Part shown: positions 7,512-14,765 of the stretch, one piece after another
How the letters are laid out: each line of letters starts with the position of its first letter
How positions within the stretch are numbered: the first letter of the stretch is position 1
From: Sphaerochaeta sp. Phil3
GTDB taxonomy: Bacteria > Spirochaetota > Spirochaetia > Sphaerochaetales > Sphaerochaetaceae
Direction of reading: 5' to 3'
Assembly (NCBI GenBank): GCA_001940825.1
Contig: MSGT01000007.1
Span: forward strand, 1-55,028
Length of the DNA: 55,028 bases
The notes under the pieces: generated by a model
Databases searched by the model: none
Seen by the model: the letters and a program-made list of their open reading frames with translations, nothing else
Told to the model about the DNA's origin: nothing
Position numbers and translations under genes: made by a program

Positions 7512-8059
7512 ACCATGGACTCCTTCAAACCCTTCACTACATCGTCACCGCACAACGCACGGGCAATCTCAAAAGCAAAATCGAACGCACATCCAGGACC
7601 TGCAGCCGTCACGACATTCCCATTGCGCACGCAGGATGCACCCTTTTCAAAACCGATATCCTCGTCTCCAGTCTCCATGCCGGGATAGCACACAGCCCTT
7701 TTGCCAGCAAGGACACCAAGCGGAGCAAGCACAACGGCGGGGCTTGCGCAAATGGCGCACACAAGGGAATGGGCCTTGAATGCAGAGAGGATGAGATCGT
7801 TGACGGCGGCGTTTTGGTGGAGGTTGACGGCTCCTGGCATCCCACCGGGAAGGACGACCGCACACACGTCACAAGCCAGGACGGACGAAACTTCGCAGTC
7901 GCACCGTATGACCATGCCATGTGCGCCGGTTACATCAAGCGAACCAACACCCGCAACAGCGACATCAAGATCTGCACGGCGCAGGACATCGATTGGAGTT
8001 ATAGCCTCGATCTCCTCGAAACCGTTGGCCAGAACGACCACAACCTTCCCTTTCTTCAT
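7499..8059 (-). CDS. DJ-1/PfpI family protein
   Basis: A 186-residue protein of the DJ-1/YajL/ThiJ branch, a family of small cytosolic proteins linked to deglycase, glyoxalase or redox-protective activity. The N-terminus KVVVVLANGFEEIEAITPID carries the conserved Glu of the active site. The nucleophile elbow is CAICASPAVVLAPLG, with the reactive Cys after AI. The segment YPGMET and the AAGPGCAFDFAFEIA helix are also typical. I placed the start at the Met in MKKGKVVVV because AGGGAGC lies 6 bases upstream; an in-frame ATG 24 bases earlier is less well supported. The gene overlaps the downstream DUF1846 gene. Its exact substrate cannot be told from sequence. Confidence 0.88.
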   Translation of the reverse strand: MKKGKVVVVLANGFEEIEAITPIDVLRRADLDVAVAGVGSLDVTGAHGMVIRCDCEVSSVLACDVCAVVLPGGMPGAVNLHQNAAVNDLILSAFKAHSLVCAICASPAVVLAPLGVLAGKRAVCYPGMETGDEDIGFEKGASCVRNGNVVTAAGPGCAFDFAFEIARALCGDDVVKGLKESMVWGR

Positions 8060-8105
8060 AACAAGCTCCCTAACAAAACGCATGAAAAACCATGAATTGG
8101 CATAG

Positions 8106-8142
8106 AAAAAGGGACCGTCACAGAAGATTCTGAAACAGTCCC
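8106..8142 (-). terminator. Rho-independent terminator of asnS
   Basis: On the minus strand, 12 bases after the asnS stop, GGGAC...GTCCC starts a long stem of about 15 pairs (with one mismatch and a few G-T pairs) and a very short loop. Five T residues follow. Confidence 0.8.
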
Positions 8143-8154
8143 CATTGTAGATAC

Positions 8155-9537
8155 TTAGAAGTCAGCCTGTTTGGCTGCCCTTGGATAAGGAATTACATCC
8201 CTTATGTTCTGCATTCCAGTGACGTACTGGACGGCCCTTTCAAAGCCAAGTCCAAAGCCCGAGTGTGGAACCGTACCATACTTTCTAAGGTCAAGGTACC
8301 ACCAGTAGTCCTCTTCCCTAAGACCCAGCTCAGCCATTCTTGCTTTGAGGACATCATAGCGGTATTCCCTTTCGCTACCACCAATTATCTCACCAAGCCT
8401 TGGAGCAAGGACGTCCATTGCACGCACCGTCTTGCCATCGTCGTTGAGCTTCATATAGAAGCTCTTTATCTCCTTTGGATAGTCGGTGACAATCACAGGT
8501 CTGTGGCATACCTCCTCTGTGAGAAACCTCTCGTGCTCGGTCTGCAGGTCGCAGCCCCAGAAAGGCTTGAACTCGAACTTGTCACCGTGCTTCTCAAGCT
8601 CCTTGACGGCCTCTGTGTACGTCATGTGTGCAAATGGAGTCTCCACAACATGCACTATGGTGTCCTTTACACCTGGCTCAATGAACTTGGAGAAGAACTC
8701 CATGTCCTCATCGCACTCTTCAAGGACGTACTTGAATACATACTTGAGAAAGCTCTCGGCAATCTCCATGTCGCCTTCGAGCGTACAGAATGACATTTCA
8801 GGCTCAACCATCCAGAACTCAGCCAAGTGCCTCTTGGTGTTGGAGTTCTCCGCCCTGAAAGTAGGTCCAAACGTATAGATGTTCCTAAGGGCCGTGGCAT
8901 AGGTCTCACCCTCGAGCTGCCCGCTCACAGTAAGGCTCGTGTGCTTTCCAAAGAAGTCCTTGGAGTAGTCTATGCGGCCATCCTCAAGGCGTGGAGGATT
9001 TGCCAGATCCAGTGTGGTGACTTGGAACAGCTGGCCGGCGCCTTCGCAGTCGCTTGCTGTGATAAGAGGTGTGTTCACATAGTAGAAGTCGTTCTCCTGG
9101 AAGAACTTGTGCACAGCAAACGCCATCTTGCTGCGAACCCTTGCAACTGCACCAATGGTATTGGTCCTGGCCCTTAGGTGCGCAATGTCCCTAAGGTATT
9201 CAAGGGTGTGTCTCTTCTTCTGCAGAGGATAGTCCGCAGGGGCGTCTCCAATCACTTCTATGGATGTAGCCTTGAGCTCCACTGCCTGGTCGCCGCCTTC
9301 CGATGCAACGATCTGGCCTTCGCACTCGACGGAGCATCCAGTAGAGATGGAATTGAGGAGATTATTATCGAATACAGCCTTGTCCGCTACGACCTGAAGC
9401 CCCTTGAGGCATGTTCCGTCGTTGACTTCTATGAAACAGACATTCTTGCTGTCTCTTTTCGTTCTGACCCAACCACTGGCTTTGACCAATGCCGGTCCCG
9501 GCTGCATAGTCTTCAATTCCTTGATAACAGTCTGCAT
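8155..9537 (-). CDS. asnS: Asparaginyl-tRNA synthetase
   Basis: A 460-residue class IIb aminoacyl-tRNA synthetase that charges tRNA-Asn. The N-terminal OB fold (VKASGWVRTKRDSKNVCFIE, residues about 18-40) binds the anticodon. The catalytic core has motif 2 around FGPTFRAENSNTKRHLAEFW and motif 3 in GFGLGFERAVQYVTGMQNIR. The family's EPEMSF segment and the ending IPYPRAAKQADF fit AsnRS and not AspRS. Length is typical. The start is set at 9537 because AAGGAG lies 8 bases before this ATG; an in-frame extension of 14 codons has no such signal. It lies 87 bp after the WalJ-like gene and ends in a strong terminator. Confidence 0.97.
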   Translation of the reverse strand: MQTVIKELKTMQPGPALVKASGWVRTKRDSKNVCFIEVNDGTCLKGLQVVADKAVFDNNLLNSISTGCSVECEGQIVASEGGDQAVELKATSIEVIGDAPADYPLQKKRHTLEYLRDIAHLRARTNTIGAVARVRSKMAFAVHKFFQENDFYYVNTPLITASDCEGAGQLFQVTTLDLANPPRLEDGRIDYSKDFFGKHTSLTVSGQLEGETYATALRNIYTFGPTFRAENSNTKRHLAEFWMVEPEMSFCTLEGDMEIAESFLKYVFKYVLEECDEDMEFFSKFIEPGVKDTIVHVVETPFAHMTYTEAVKELEKHGDKFEFKPFWGCDLQTEHERFLTEEVCHRPVIVTDYPKEIKSFYMKLNDDGKTVRAMDVLAPRLGEIIGGSEREYRYDVLKARMAELGLREEDYWWYLDLRKYGTVPHSGFGLGFERAVQYVTGMQNIRDVIPYPRAAKQADF

Positions 9538-9624
9538 GATAATCTCCTTAAGCGCAAATATTACTGACCTGCAACACAATAATCAAGACGATGATCGAGG
9601 CGACAGGAGGAAGCTGAAGGCCGT

Positions 9625-10401
9625 TCAGGCAAGTTCTCCGCTGTATTGAAGCCCTCTTTCGCACACATGGGCGTTGAAACCAGCCATGCAGTCCCTGACC
9701 AAAGACGGTTCGTTGTTGTTCTGCGAAAGGTGCACAAGATAGACGGGCTTTCCGGAACCCTCGAAACCGCATTCGCACAGAAACCTGCGGGCCTGTTCGT
9801 TGGAAAGGTGTCCACGCTCCCCTGCAATCCTTCGCTGCAGATACAGTGGATACGGCCCGCGGCGAAGCATCTCCTCGTCGTAGTTGGACTCAAGGAACAG
9901 GACATCCGCCCTGCCTGCAGCCTCCAGCATAGAGGGAGAATAGACTCCTGTGTCAGTCACAACTACGAACGTCTTTGAATCGCATCTTATTTCGTAGCCT
10001 ACACTTCCTGCACTGTCATGGCTCGTATAGAAGGCAGAGACCTCGAACCCGCCAATGTCGTCCCCCACTTTGAAAGGGACTCCTTCCTCAAAAACGAAAC
10101 AGCTTTCCTCTGGAAGGTTCATGGCCCTATACTCCACTGCAGCGTACTTGATGCATTTCGAGCTTACGTAGACAGGAAGCCCGGTCTTCCTTGCAAAGAC
10201 CCCTGCTCCCCTGTTGTGGTCAGGATGGAGGTGGGTGAGCAGAAGCGCCTTCACTGTGGCTATGTCAAGGCCTGCGTTCCCAGCCCTCATGGAGAGCTGT
10301 CTATACGAAAAGCCTGCATCTACAAGCAAGGACTGTCCACCATACGAGAACATATAGGAGTTTCCGCAGCTTCCGCTGCCAAGAACGCTGAATACGACCA
10401 A
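9625..10401 (-). CDS. MBL-fold metallohydrolase, WalJ/YycJ-like
   Basis: A 258-residue metallo-beta-lactamase-fold hydrolase. The metal site THLHPDHNRG follows a typical N-terminal SVLGSGSCGNSYM, and later come TDTGVYS and HLSQNNNEP. The stretch YDEEMLRRGPYPLYLQRRI with ERGHLSN is characteristic of the YycJ/WalJ group, cytoplasmic enzymes implicated in DNA processing (5'-exonuclease activity in some). The longest frame begins with GTG at 10410, but that GTG sits inside AGAGGTGA, a good Shine-Dalgarno sequence. I therefore prefer the TTG at 10401, six bases beyond it, which also gives the usual short N-terminus. The tRNA terminator ends about 20 bp upstream, so the gene probably has its own promoter inside that region or relies on read-through. 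Confidence 0.85.
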   Translation of the reverse strand: MVVFSVLGSGSCGNSYMFSYGGQSLLVDAGFSYRQLSMRAGNAGLDIATVKALLLTHLHPDHNRGAGVFARKTGLPVYVSSKCIKYAAVEYRAMNLPEESCFVFEEGVPFKVGDDIGGFEVSAFYTSHDSAGSVGYEIRCDSKTFVVVTDTGVYSPSMLEAAGRADVLFLESNYDEEMLRRGPYPLYLQRRIAGERGHLSNEQARRFLCECGFEGSGKPVYLVHLSQNNNEPSLVRDCMAGFNAHVCERGLQYSGELA

Positions 10402-10421
10402 GGGCGTCACCTCTTTAGACG

Positions 10422-10453
10422 AAAAAATCCTTGGAGCCGGAACTCCAAGGATT
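10422..10453 (-). terminator. Terminator of the tRNA transcript
   Basis: A perfect 11-bp stem (AATCCTTGGAG / CTCCAAGGATT, loop of 6) starts a few bases after the tRNA and is followed by a run of T residues on the minus strand. It is a textbook intrinsic terminator. Confidence 0.9.
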
Positions 10454-10459
10454 CTAATT

Positions 10460-10532
10460 TAGCGGCGAAGGGCCACGATCCCCTGACCGATCGGATATGA
10501 GCCGATTGCTCTACCAACTGAGCTACGCCGCC
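10460..10532 (-). tRNA. tRNA with CAT anticodon (elongator Met most likely)
   Basis: The minus strand folds into a complete cloverleaf of 73 bases without an encoded CCA. Acceptor GGCGGCG pairs with CGCCGCT (G1 with U, wobble). The D arm is GCTC-AGTTGGTAGA-GC. The anticodon arm is ATCGG-CTCATAT-CCGAT, giving anticodon CAT. The T arm is AGGGG-ATCGTGG-CCCTT. The discriminator base is A. A CAT anticodon can read Met, or Ile if modified to lysidine; the G-C rich acceptor and similarity to other bacterial tRNA-Met favour Met. The T loop is unusual: A54 and U58 replace the normal T54 and A58. It has its own promoter and terminator. Confidence 0.9.
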
Positions 10533-10543
10533 AAGCCTTTAAC

Positions 10544-10572
10544 TTTATAGAACATTTGCAAAAAAAAGACAA
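10544..10572 (-). promoter_or_regulatory. Promoter of the tRNA gene
   Basis: TTGTCT (10567-10572) and TATAAA (10544-10549) are 17 bases apart on the minus strand. The -10 box ends 11 bases before the mature 5' end of the tRNA. Confidence 0.75.
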
Positions 10573-10591
10573 TACCCCAAGGCCCAAAGAT

Positions 10592-11128
10592 TCACAACTT
10601 CTTCGCTGCCACTATAAACCAGGAGGCTCCCTCTCCTTCAATGTCCACAAGACTCACAAGCTCCACCACGAAGCACAAGCAATCGTCCCCGGACCTCACG
10701 TTTATGGAAACGCTTCCGTCTCCATTCTCAAGCGCCTGAGACATAAGGAACCCTTTCAAAGGAAGGTTGTCTGAAAGCCAAGTCCCAAGCACTGTAGACA
10801 CATCGCTGCGGGAGGCTTCAAGAACGAAGCTCTCCATCCACTCGTATCCGTACTCACCGGTAGACAATGCCCTTGACAAAAAGGAATGGGCCTCAGAGGC
10901 ATCGGGCTGAACTATGACTCCAATACGCGAATCGACGGGAAGCAGACCAAGGCCATCTCGTCTATGGGACGGAAGCTCCGTGCGGATGTCCGCGAAGCAG
11001 GCCATGCCAAGGAGGAGGACGGCGATTGCAAGAAGGGCCCTTTTCGCCCTGTTGGAAGACGTTTTCACGAATCTGTTCACACGTGCATTTTCCAACAAAA
11101 GGCGTTCGTTCACAAGAGGGCTTTGCAA
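10592..11128 (-). CDS. Hypothetical protein with one N-terminal membrane segment
   Basis: I do not recognise this 178-residue protein. It has a basic N-terminus (VNRFVKTSSNRAKR), a single hydrophobic segment at about residues 31-46 (ALLAIAVLLLGMACFAD), and then a soluble part of about 130 residues. The layout fits a signal anchor or a long signal peptide exporting a periplasmic domain. The frame opens with TTG at 11128 and no clear ATG replaces it. The ttcA-like gene on the plus strand begins only 24 bp away, divergently. The tRNA lies downstream on the same strand with its own promoter. No function is suggested. Confidence 0.6.
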   Translation of the reverse strand: MQSPLVNERLLLENARVNRFVKTSSNRAKRALLAIAVLLLGMACFADIRTELPSHRRDGLGLLPVDSRIGVIVQPDASEAHSFLSRALSTGEYGYEWMESFVLEASRSDVSTVLGTWLSDNLPLKGFLMSQALENGDGSVSINVRSGDDCLCFVVELVSLVDIEGEGASWFIVAAKKL

Positions 11129-11152
11129 ATATCATCCCGCTCATTATCATTC

Positions 11153-12028
11153 ATGCTCATAAAGGACATAGAAAAAAGAATGAAGGACGAAATCAAAAGC
11201 CCGTACGACAGCGCCAAGCTTTCGTACAAGAACATTCTGGACGGGAACATGCAGCCGTGGGTCATGAGGTTCATAAAGGCTGTTGGCAAAGGGATAAACG
11301 ACTTTGATATGATTCGGGACGGAGAGGACATTCTGCTTGGGGTTTCGGGTGGGAAAGACTCCCTGGCCCTTGCCATGGCTCTTTCCATAAGGCGAAGATG
11401 GCTTCCAATAGACTATAAGCTCCACGCCATCATGATAAACTGGATAGAGCATCCAATAGACGAGGCATATAGGCCACGGCTTGAGCAGTATTTCAAGGAC
11501 TTGGACATAGACTTCGAGATACACGACGAATACCAGTTCCCGCAAAGCTTCAAGGGGGACTTCAACTGCTATCTGTGTTCGCGCAACCGCAGGCGAATCC
11601 TGTTCGAGATGGCCCAGCAACGTGGTTTCAGGCAAATAGCCTTGGGTCACCACCTGGATGACCTTGTGGAGACGACCATGATGAACCTTTTCTTCAGGGG
11701 CAATTTTGCAACCATGAACCCAATCCAGGAGTTCTTCGACGGCAAGCTCTACGTCATACGTCCTATGATTGAGATCCATGAGCAGACCATCATACGCCTT
11801 GCACAGACCTATGACTTTCCTGTCATAAAGCCCGTGTGTCCATACGACCAGACCAACATAAGGGCCAAACTCAAGCCCATCGTCAAGGAGATATGCCATA
11901 TGGACAAGTTCGCCCGCGAGCATGTGTTCGATGCCCACAAGCTGGACTGCCGCATAGAGCGTTTGGAACAGGACACGTCCGGGATTGGCCCCAAACCCGA
12001 ATCAAAGACTGAATCCAAGACGGATTAG
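11153..12028 (+). CDS. ttcA: TtcA-like tRNA 2-thiocytidine synthetase (PP-loop ATPase)
   Basis: A 291-residue enzyme of the TtcA group, which activates tRNA by adenylation and inserts sulfur at cytidine 32. The PP-loop signature SGGKDSLALAMAL lies near residues 65-77. The paired Cys in CYLCSRNRRRILFE bind an iron-sulfur cluster in TtcA proteins, and GHHLDDLVETTMMN follows as in the family. Toward the C-terminus is VCPYDQTNIRAKLKPIV. The frame is open much further upstream, but that part overlaps the divergent gene and looks like a shadow. I chose the first Met in MLIKDIEKRMKDEIK; an ATG 27 bases later is possible, and neither has a strong Shine-Dalgarno. The Lys/Glu/Pro tail is nonconserved. 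Confidence 0.88.
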   Translation: MLIKDIEKRMKDEIKSPYDSAKLSYKNILDGNMQPWVMRFIKAVGKGINDFDMIRDGEDILLGVSGGKDSLALAMALSIRRRWLPIDYKLHAIMINWIEHPIDEAYRPRLEQYFKDLDIDFEIHDEYQFPQSFKGDFNCYLCSRNRRRILFEMAQQRGFRQIALGHHLDDLVETTMMNLFFRGNFATMNPIQEFFDGKLYVIRPMIEIHEQTIIRLAQTYDFPVIKPVCPYDQTNIRAKLKPIVKEICHMDKFAREHVFDAHKLDCRIERLEQDTSGIGPKPESKTESKTD

Positions 12029-12090
12029 CTTAGCTAAATAGACTAGAAAAACCGCTCCATTAGCATTATTATATGAGGAGACGGGGAGAT

Positions 12091-12106
12091 CGTGCCAAAC
12101 GGCATG
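12091..12106 (+). other. 5' leader hairpin of the FecR-porin mRNA
   Basis: CGTGCC-AAAC-GGCATG can form a 6-bp stem in the leader, 28 bases before the ATG and just before AGAAGGAG. I see no known riboswitch class here. It may only stabilise the leader. Confidence 0.3.
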
Positions 12107-12134
12107 GGAAAAGGACAACCCAGAAGGAGTTTGT

Positions 12135-14747
12135 ATGAATAGGATGAAAGGAAGTTCAAGAGCCAAGAGAATCATTGCTGCAGTCGTCATGGTCGCAGTC
12201 GCATTTGGTTTCGTGTTCGCTTCTCCATTGAACTTGGAAGGCCCTCTTGGAAACGCTAGGGTATACGACAGGTCGTTCAAATCAGTCGCAAATCCAACCA
12301 CAGCCGACGAAGGCTGGATAGTAAGGACCTTCGACAACGAAGTTCTTCTTGCCAACGAAAGCATGGTCATGAACGTTGGTTCAGGTTCGCTCGTGCAAAT
12401 CCTCAATCTTACCAACGCCCCTGAGGTCTACCTCCTTGACGGATGGGTCGCAGTGGGGCTTGCATCAGGCAGCGCACAGGTCAGAACCCCATCCACGCTC
12501 TACAGCGCACAGCAGGGCACTACCCTCGTGGTCACATCCACATCCCAGACCGAGAACGCCTACATCCACACAGGATACGCACAGGCCACGGACGCAATCA
12601 CATCAACAAAAACCGATGTCCTTGCAGGCTCCTATGTGAACGCAACCGCTGCAGGCTTTTTGGAAATAGCACCAACGGACGAAACCGTTGCAAGGGCTCA
12701 GCTCCCTGCAGTGGAGGTTCCACAGGTAGAAGTCTCACAGTCAGAAGTCCCACAGGCATCCGAGGAGCCTGTTGTAGAGGAACCAGTCCAAGGGCCAACC
12801 GTTGAGCCTGAAGCAGAGCCGGTTGTAGAAGAACCTGCCAAGCAGGAGGAAGCCGCTCAGCCTGATGCAGAGCTCACACCTGCATTTGAAATCAAGCCTC
12901 TTGAGAAGACGCTCAGCTACGCAGGCTATGAAGCCACTATAACGGCATACATTGGCAAGGCATATGTGAAATATCCATCGTTCGTGACGGCTCAGGAGAT
13001 CTATACAGCCGCAGCTGCAGCCCTTGCAGCATACCCTGCAGACCTCCAGAACGTAACGATAAGAGTCGTCGAAGACGGACTTGCAGAGATAACATACCCT
13101 GAAGCCTACGGCGAAAGGGAGTTCGACTATGCAATCATGCTTCTTGAAAAGGAGCTTCCATACTACATAGCATCGCTCTTCGCGCCAAAGGCACCTGAAG
13201 CACCTGTTCAGCCACAGGTCGAAGTGGAGGAGGAGCCGGCAAAGGTTCCTGCAGCACCTGTAGAGCCAACGGTTGAAATAGTCCTGAAGCAGTCGGTCCA
13301 GGACGTTGAAGTCGTAGCAGAACCTCAGGCACCTGCTATGGAGGCAGCCCCTGCAGTCGAAGGTACAGAGGAATCGGTCCAGACTGAAACGGTTTCAGAG
13401 CCAGTCGAAGCCCCGGTTGCGCAGGCCCCTGCACGGGAGAAGGCTTCCAATGTGAAGCTTGGTGCTAGGATTGCAGTCGAGTATGGACTTCCGTTCGAGG
13501 ACAACCAGTACAAGGGACTCGTGCAGGACGAGTATTTCAGACTTGGTTTCTTCATGAACAACGTCAACATCGCCGTAGACCCATACATCACGATTGGAGA
13601 CTTCACGTTGGGTCTTCACCTTGCAATCAACACGGCTGATGTCAAGTCCTCGTTCACATTCGACACCGCAAATGGCGTTGCAGGCTACGTTGCAAGCGTC
13701 GCCAAGTACGTTGGAAGGATCAACTATGAGAACGATGCCGTCAAGCTGGCGATAGACCGCAACCATGAGTTCACGTTCGCAAGCCCGGTTGCAGCCAGCT
13801 TCGACAGAGACTTCGACACCACGGCAAGGCTTGCCGCTTCATTCGACGGAAGGTTTGGAATCGTTGGAATCACAGCCTTCATGGATGACCTTGAGATGAC
13901 GAACAAGCTCAACGGCAAGAAGCAGTTCGCAGGTCTTAGGCTTGCACTCGATGCCGGTCCTGTGGAGTTTGGAATCTCTGCCGCCGCCGATATCCGCAAT
14001 GTGGACATCCTTGAAAAGCAGTACGGTGCAGAGCTCTACCCTGCCGTAGACGTCAACGTTCCGTTCTCCATTGGGAACACGAACATTGACATAGTCCTTG
14101 GAGGTGCAACGAACATCACTCTTGGAGAGACTGTTGATTTCAACACCCTCTCATATCTTGCAAAGCTCAACGTAAAGGTCTCGCATGACCTCTACTACAT
14201 TGGTATCGGTGCTGCATACAACAAGGGCGACCACCTGAACGGTACGGTCAACAACTCTCTTGTCACAGTCACAAAGCCTTTCAATGGTGAAAGCATAGAT
14301 GCACTTCTAAGTGCAGGACTCAACTGGGGACCTGTCGCAATCGATGCTTCAGCCAACGTTCCATTTGCACTCAACAAGGAGAACGGAGGGCTTCTGGCAT
14401 ACAACGAAGTACTTACGAGAAGAGGAAATACACCCACAATCACAGCTGACACCATCAAGCTCAAGGCAAAGCTTTCGTTTGGAGGCTTCGCTCTTGACGG
14501 CGGCATCATGTTCGACGGCTTCTGCGGTAGGATTGCAAAGCTCTCAAAGGCAATCGTGGGCGGACAGGACAAGATGGATGCAATAAGAGGACTGCAGGAT
14601 CCAGAGATCGCAACGTACTTCGTTGGAATGAGCTATGGCATCGGCGGCTTCGAAGCGCATGTGAAGGGCAACTACATGCCGGTTGTAAACGAAAGCGTCA
14701 ACACCAGGACATTGGTCCTTTCCGTAGGCGGTTCGTTCACTTTCTAA
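12135..14747 (+). CDS. FecR-domain outer membrane beta-barrel protein
   Basis: An 870-residue exported protein. Residues 11-30 are a signal peptide (RIIAAVVMVAVAFGFVFASP). Residues about 60-165 resemble a FecR domain: a VGSGSLVQI strand and LLDGWVAVGLASGSAQVRTP, followed by QGTTLVVT. Two Glu/Pro/Ala/Val-rich spacers (about 190-255 and 352-440) flank a small domain (about 262-350) with repeated Tyr/Ala. From about 445 to the end the sequence alternates polar and hydrophobic residues in long strands and ends in SVGGSFTF, with a C-terminal Phe as in Gram-negative outer membrane barrels. It is probably a porin-like protein with periplasmic domains that bind peptidoglycan or a partner, an inference. 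The ATG has AGAAGGAG upstream; mutL follows after 18 bp. Confidence 0.75.
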   Translation: MNRMKGSSRAKRIIAAVVMVAVAFGFVFASPLNLEGPLGNARVYDRSFKSVANPTTADEGWIVRTFDNEVLLANESMVMNVGSGSLVQILNLTNAPEVYLLDGWVAVGLASGSAQVRTPSTLYSAQQGTTLVVTSTSQTENAYIHTGYAQATDAITSTKTDVLAGSYVNATAAGFLEIAPTDETVARAQLPAVEVPQVEVSQSEVPQASEEPVVEEPVQGPTVEPEAEPVVEEPAKQEEAAQPDAELTPAFEIKPLEKTLSYAGYEATITAYIGKAYVKYPSFVTAQEIYTAAAAALAAYPADLQNVTIRVVEDGLAEITYPEAYGEREFDYAIMLLEKELPYYIASLFAPKAPEAPVQPQVEVEEEPAKVPAAPVEPTVEIVLKQSVQDVEVVAEPQAPAMEAAPAVEGTEESVQTETVSEPVEAPVAQAPAREKASNVKLGARIAVEYGLPFEDNQYKGLVQDEYFRLGFFMNNVNIAVDPYITIGDFTLGLHLAINTADVKSSFTFDTANGVAGYVASVAKYVGRINYENDAVKLAIDRNHEFTFASPVAASFDRDFDTTARLAASFDGRFGIVGITAFMDDLEMTNKLNGKKQFAGLRLALDAGPVEFGISAAADIRNVDILEKQYGAELYPAVDVNVPFSIGNTNIDIVLGGATNITLGETVDFNTLSYLAKLNVKVSHDLYYIGIGAAYNKGDHLNGTVNNSLVTVTKPFNGESIDALLSAGLNWGPVAIDASANVPFALNKENGGLLAYNEVLTRRGNTPTITADTIKLKAKLSFGGFALDGGIMFDGFCGRIAKLSKAIVGGQDKMDAIRGLQDPEIATYFVGMSYGIGGFEAHVKGNYMPVVNESVNTRTLVLSVGGSFTF

Positions 14748-14765
14748 AACATTCAGACATCGAAA

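Noticed and set aside
6795-7688. Plus-strand frame of 297 codons
   Set aside because: Antisense to the conserved DUF1846 and DJ-1 genes.
10886-11152. N-terminal extension of the TtcA-like protein
   Set aside because: It overlaps the divergent hypothetical gene and has no TtcA family similarity.
12029-12134. Riboswitch before the FecR-porin gene
   Set aside because: Only one short hairpin is visible, and I could not match any known riboswitch core.
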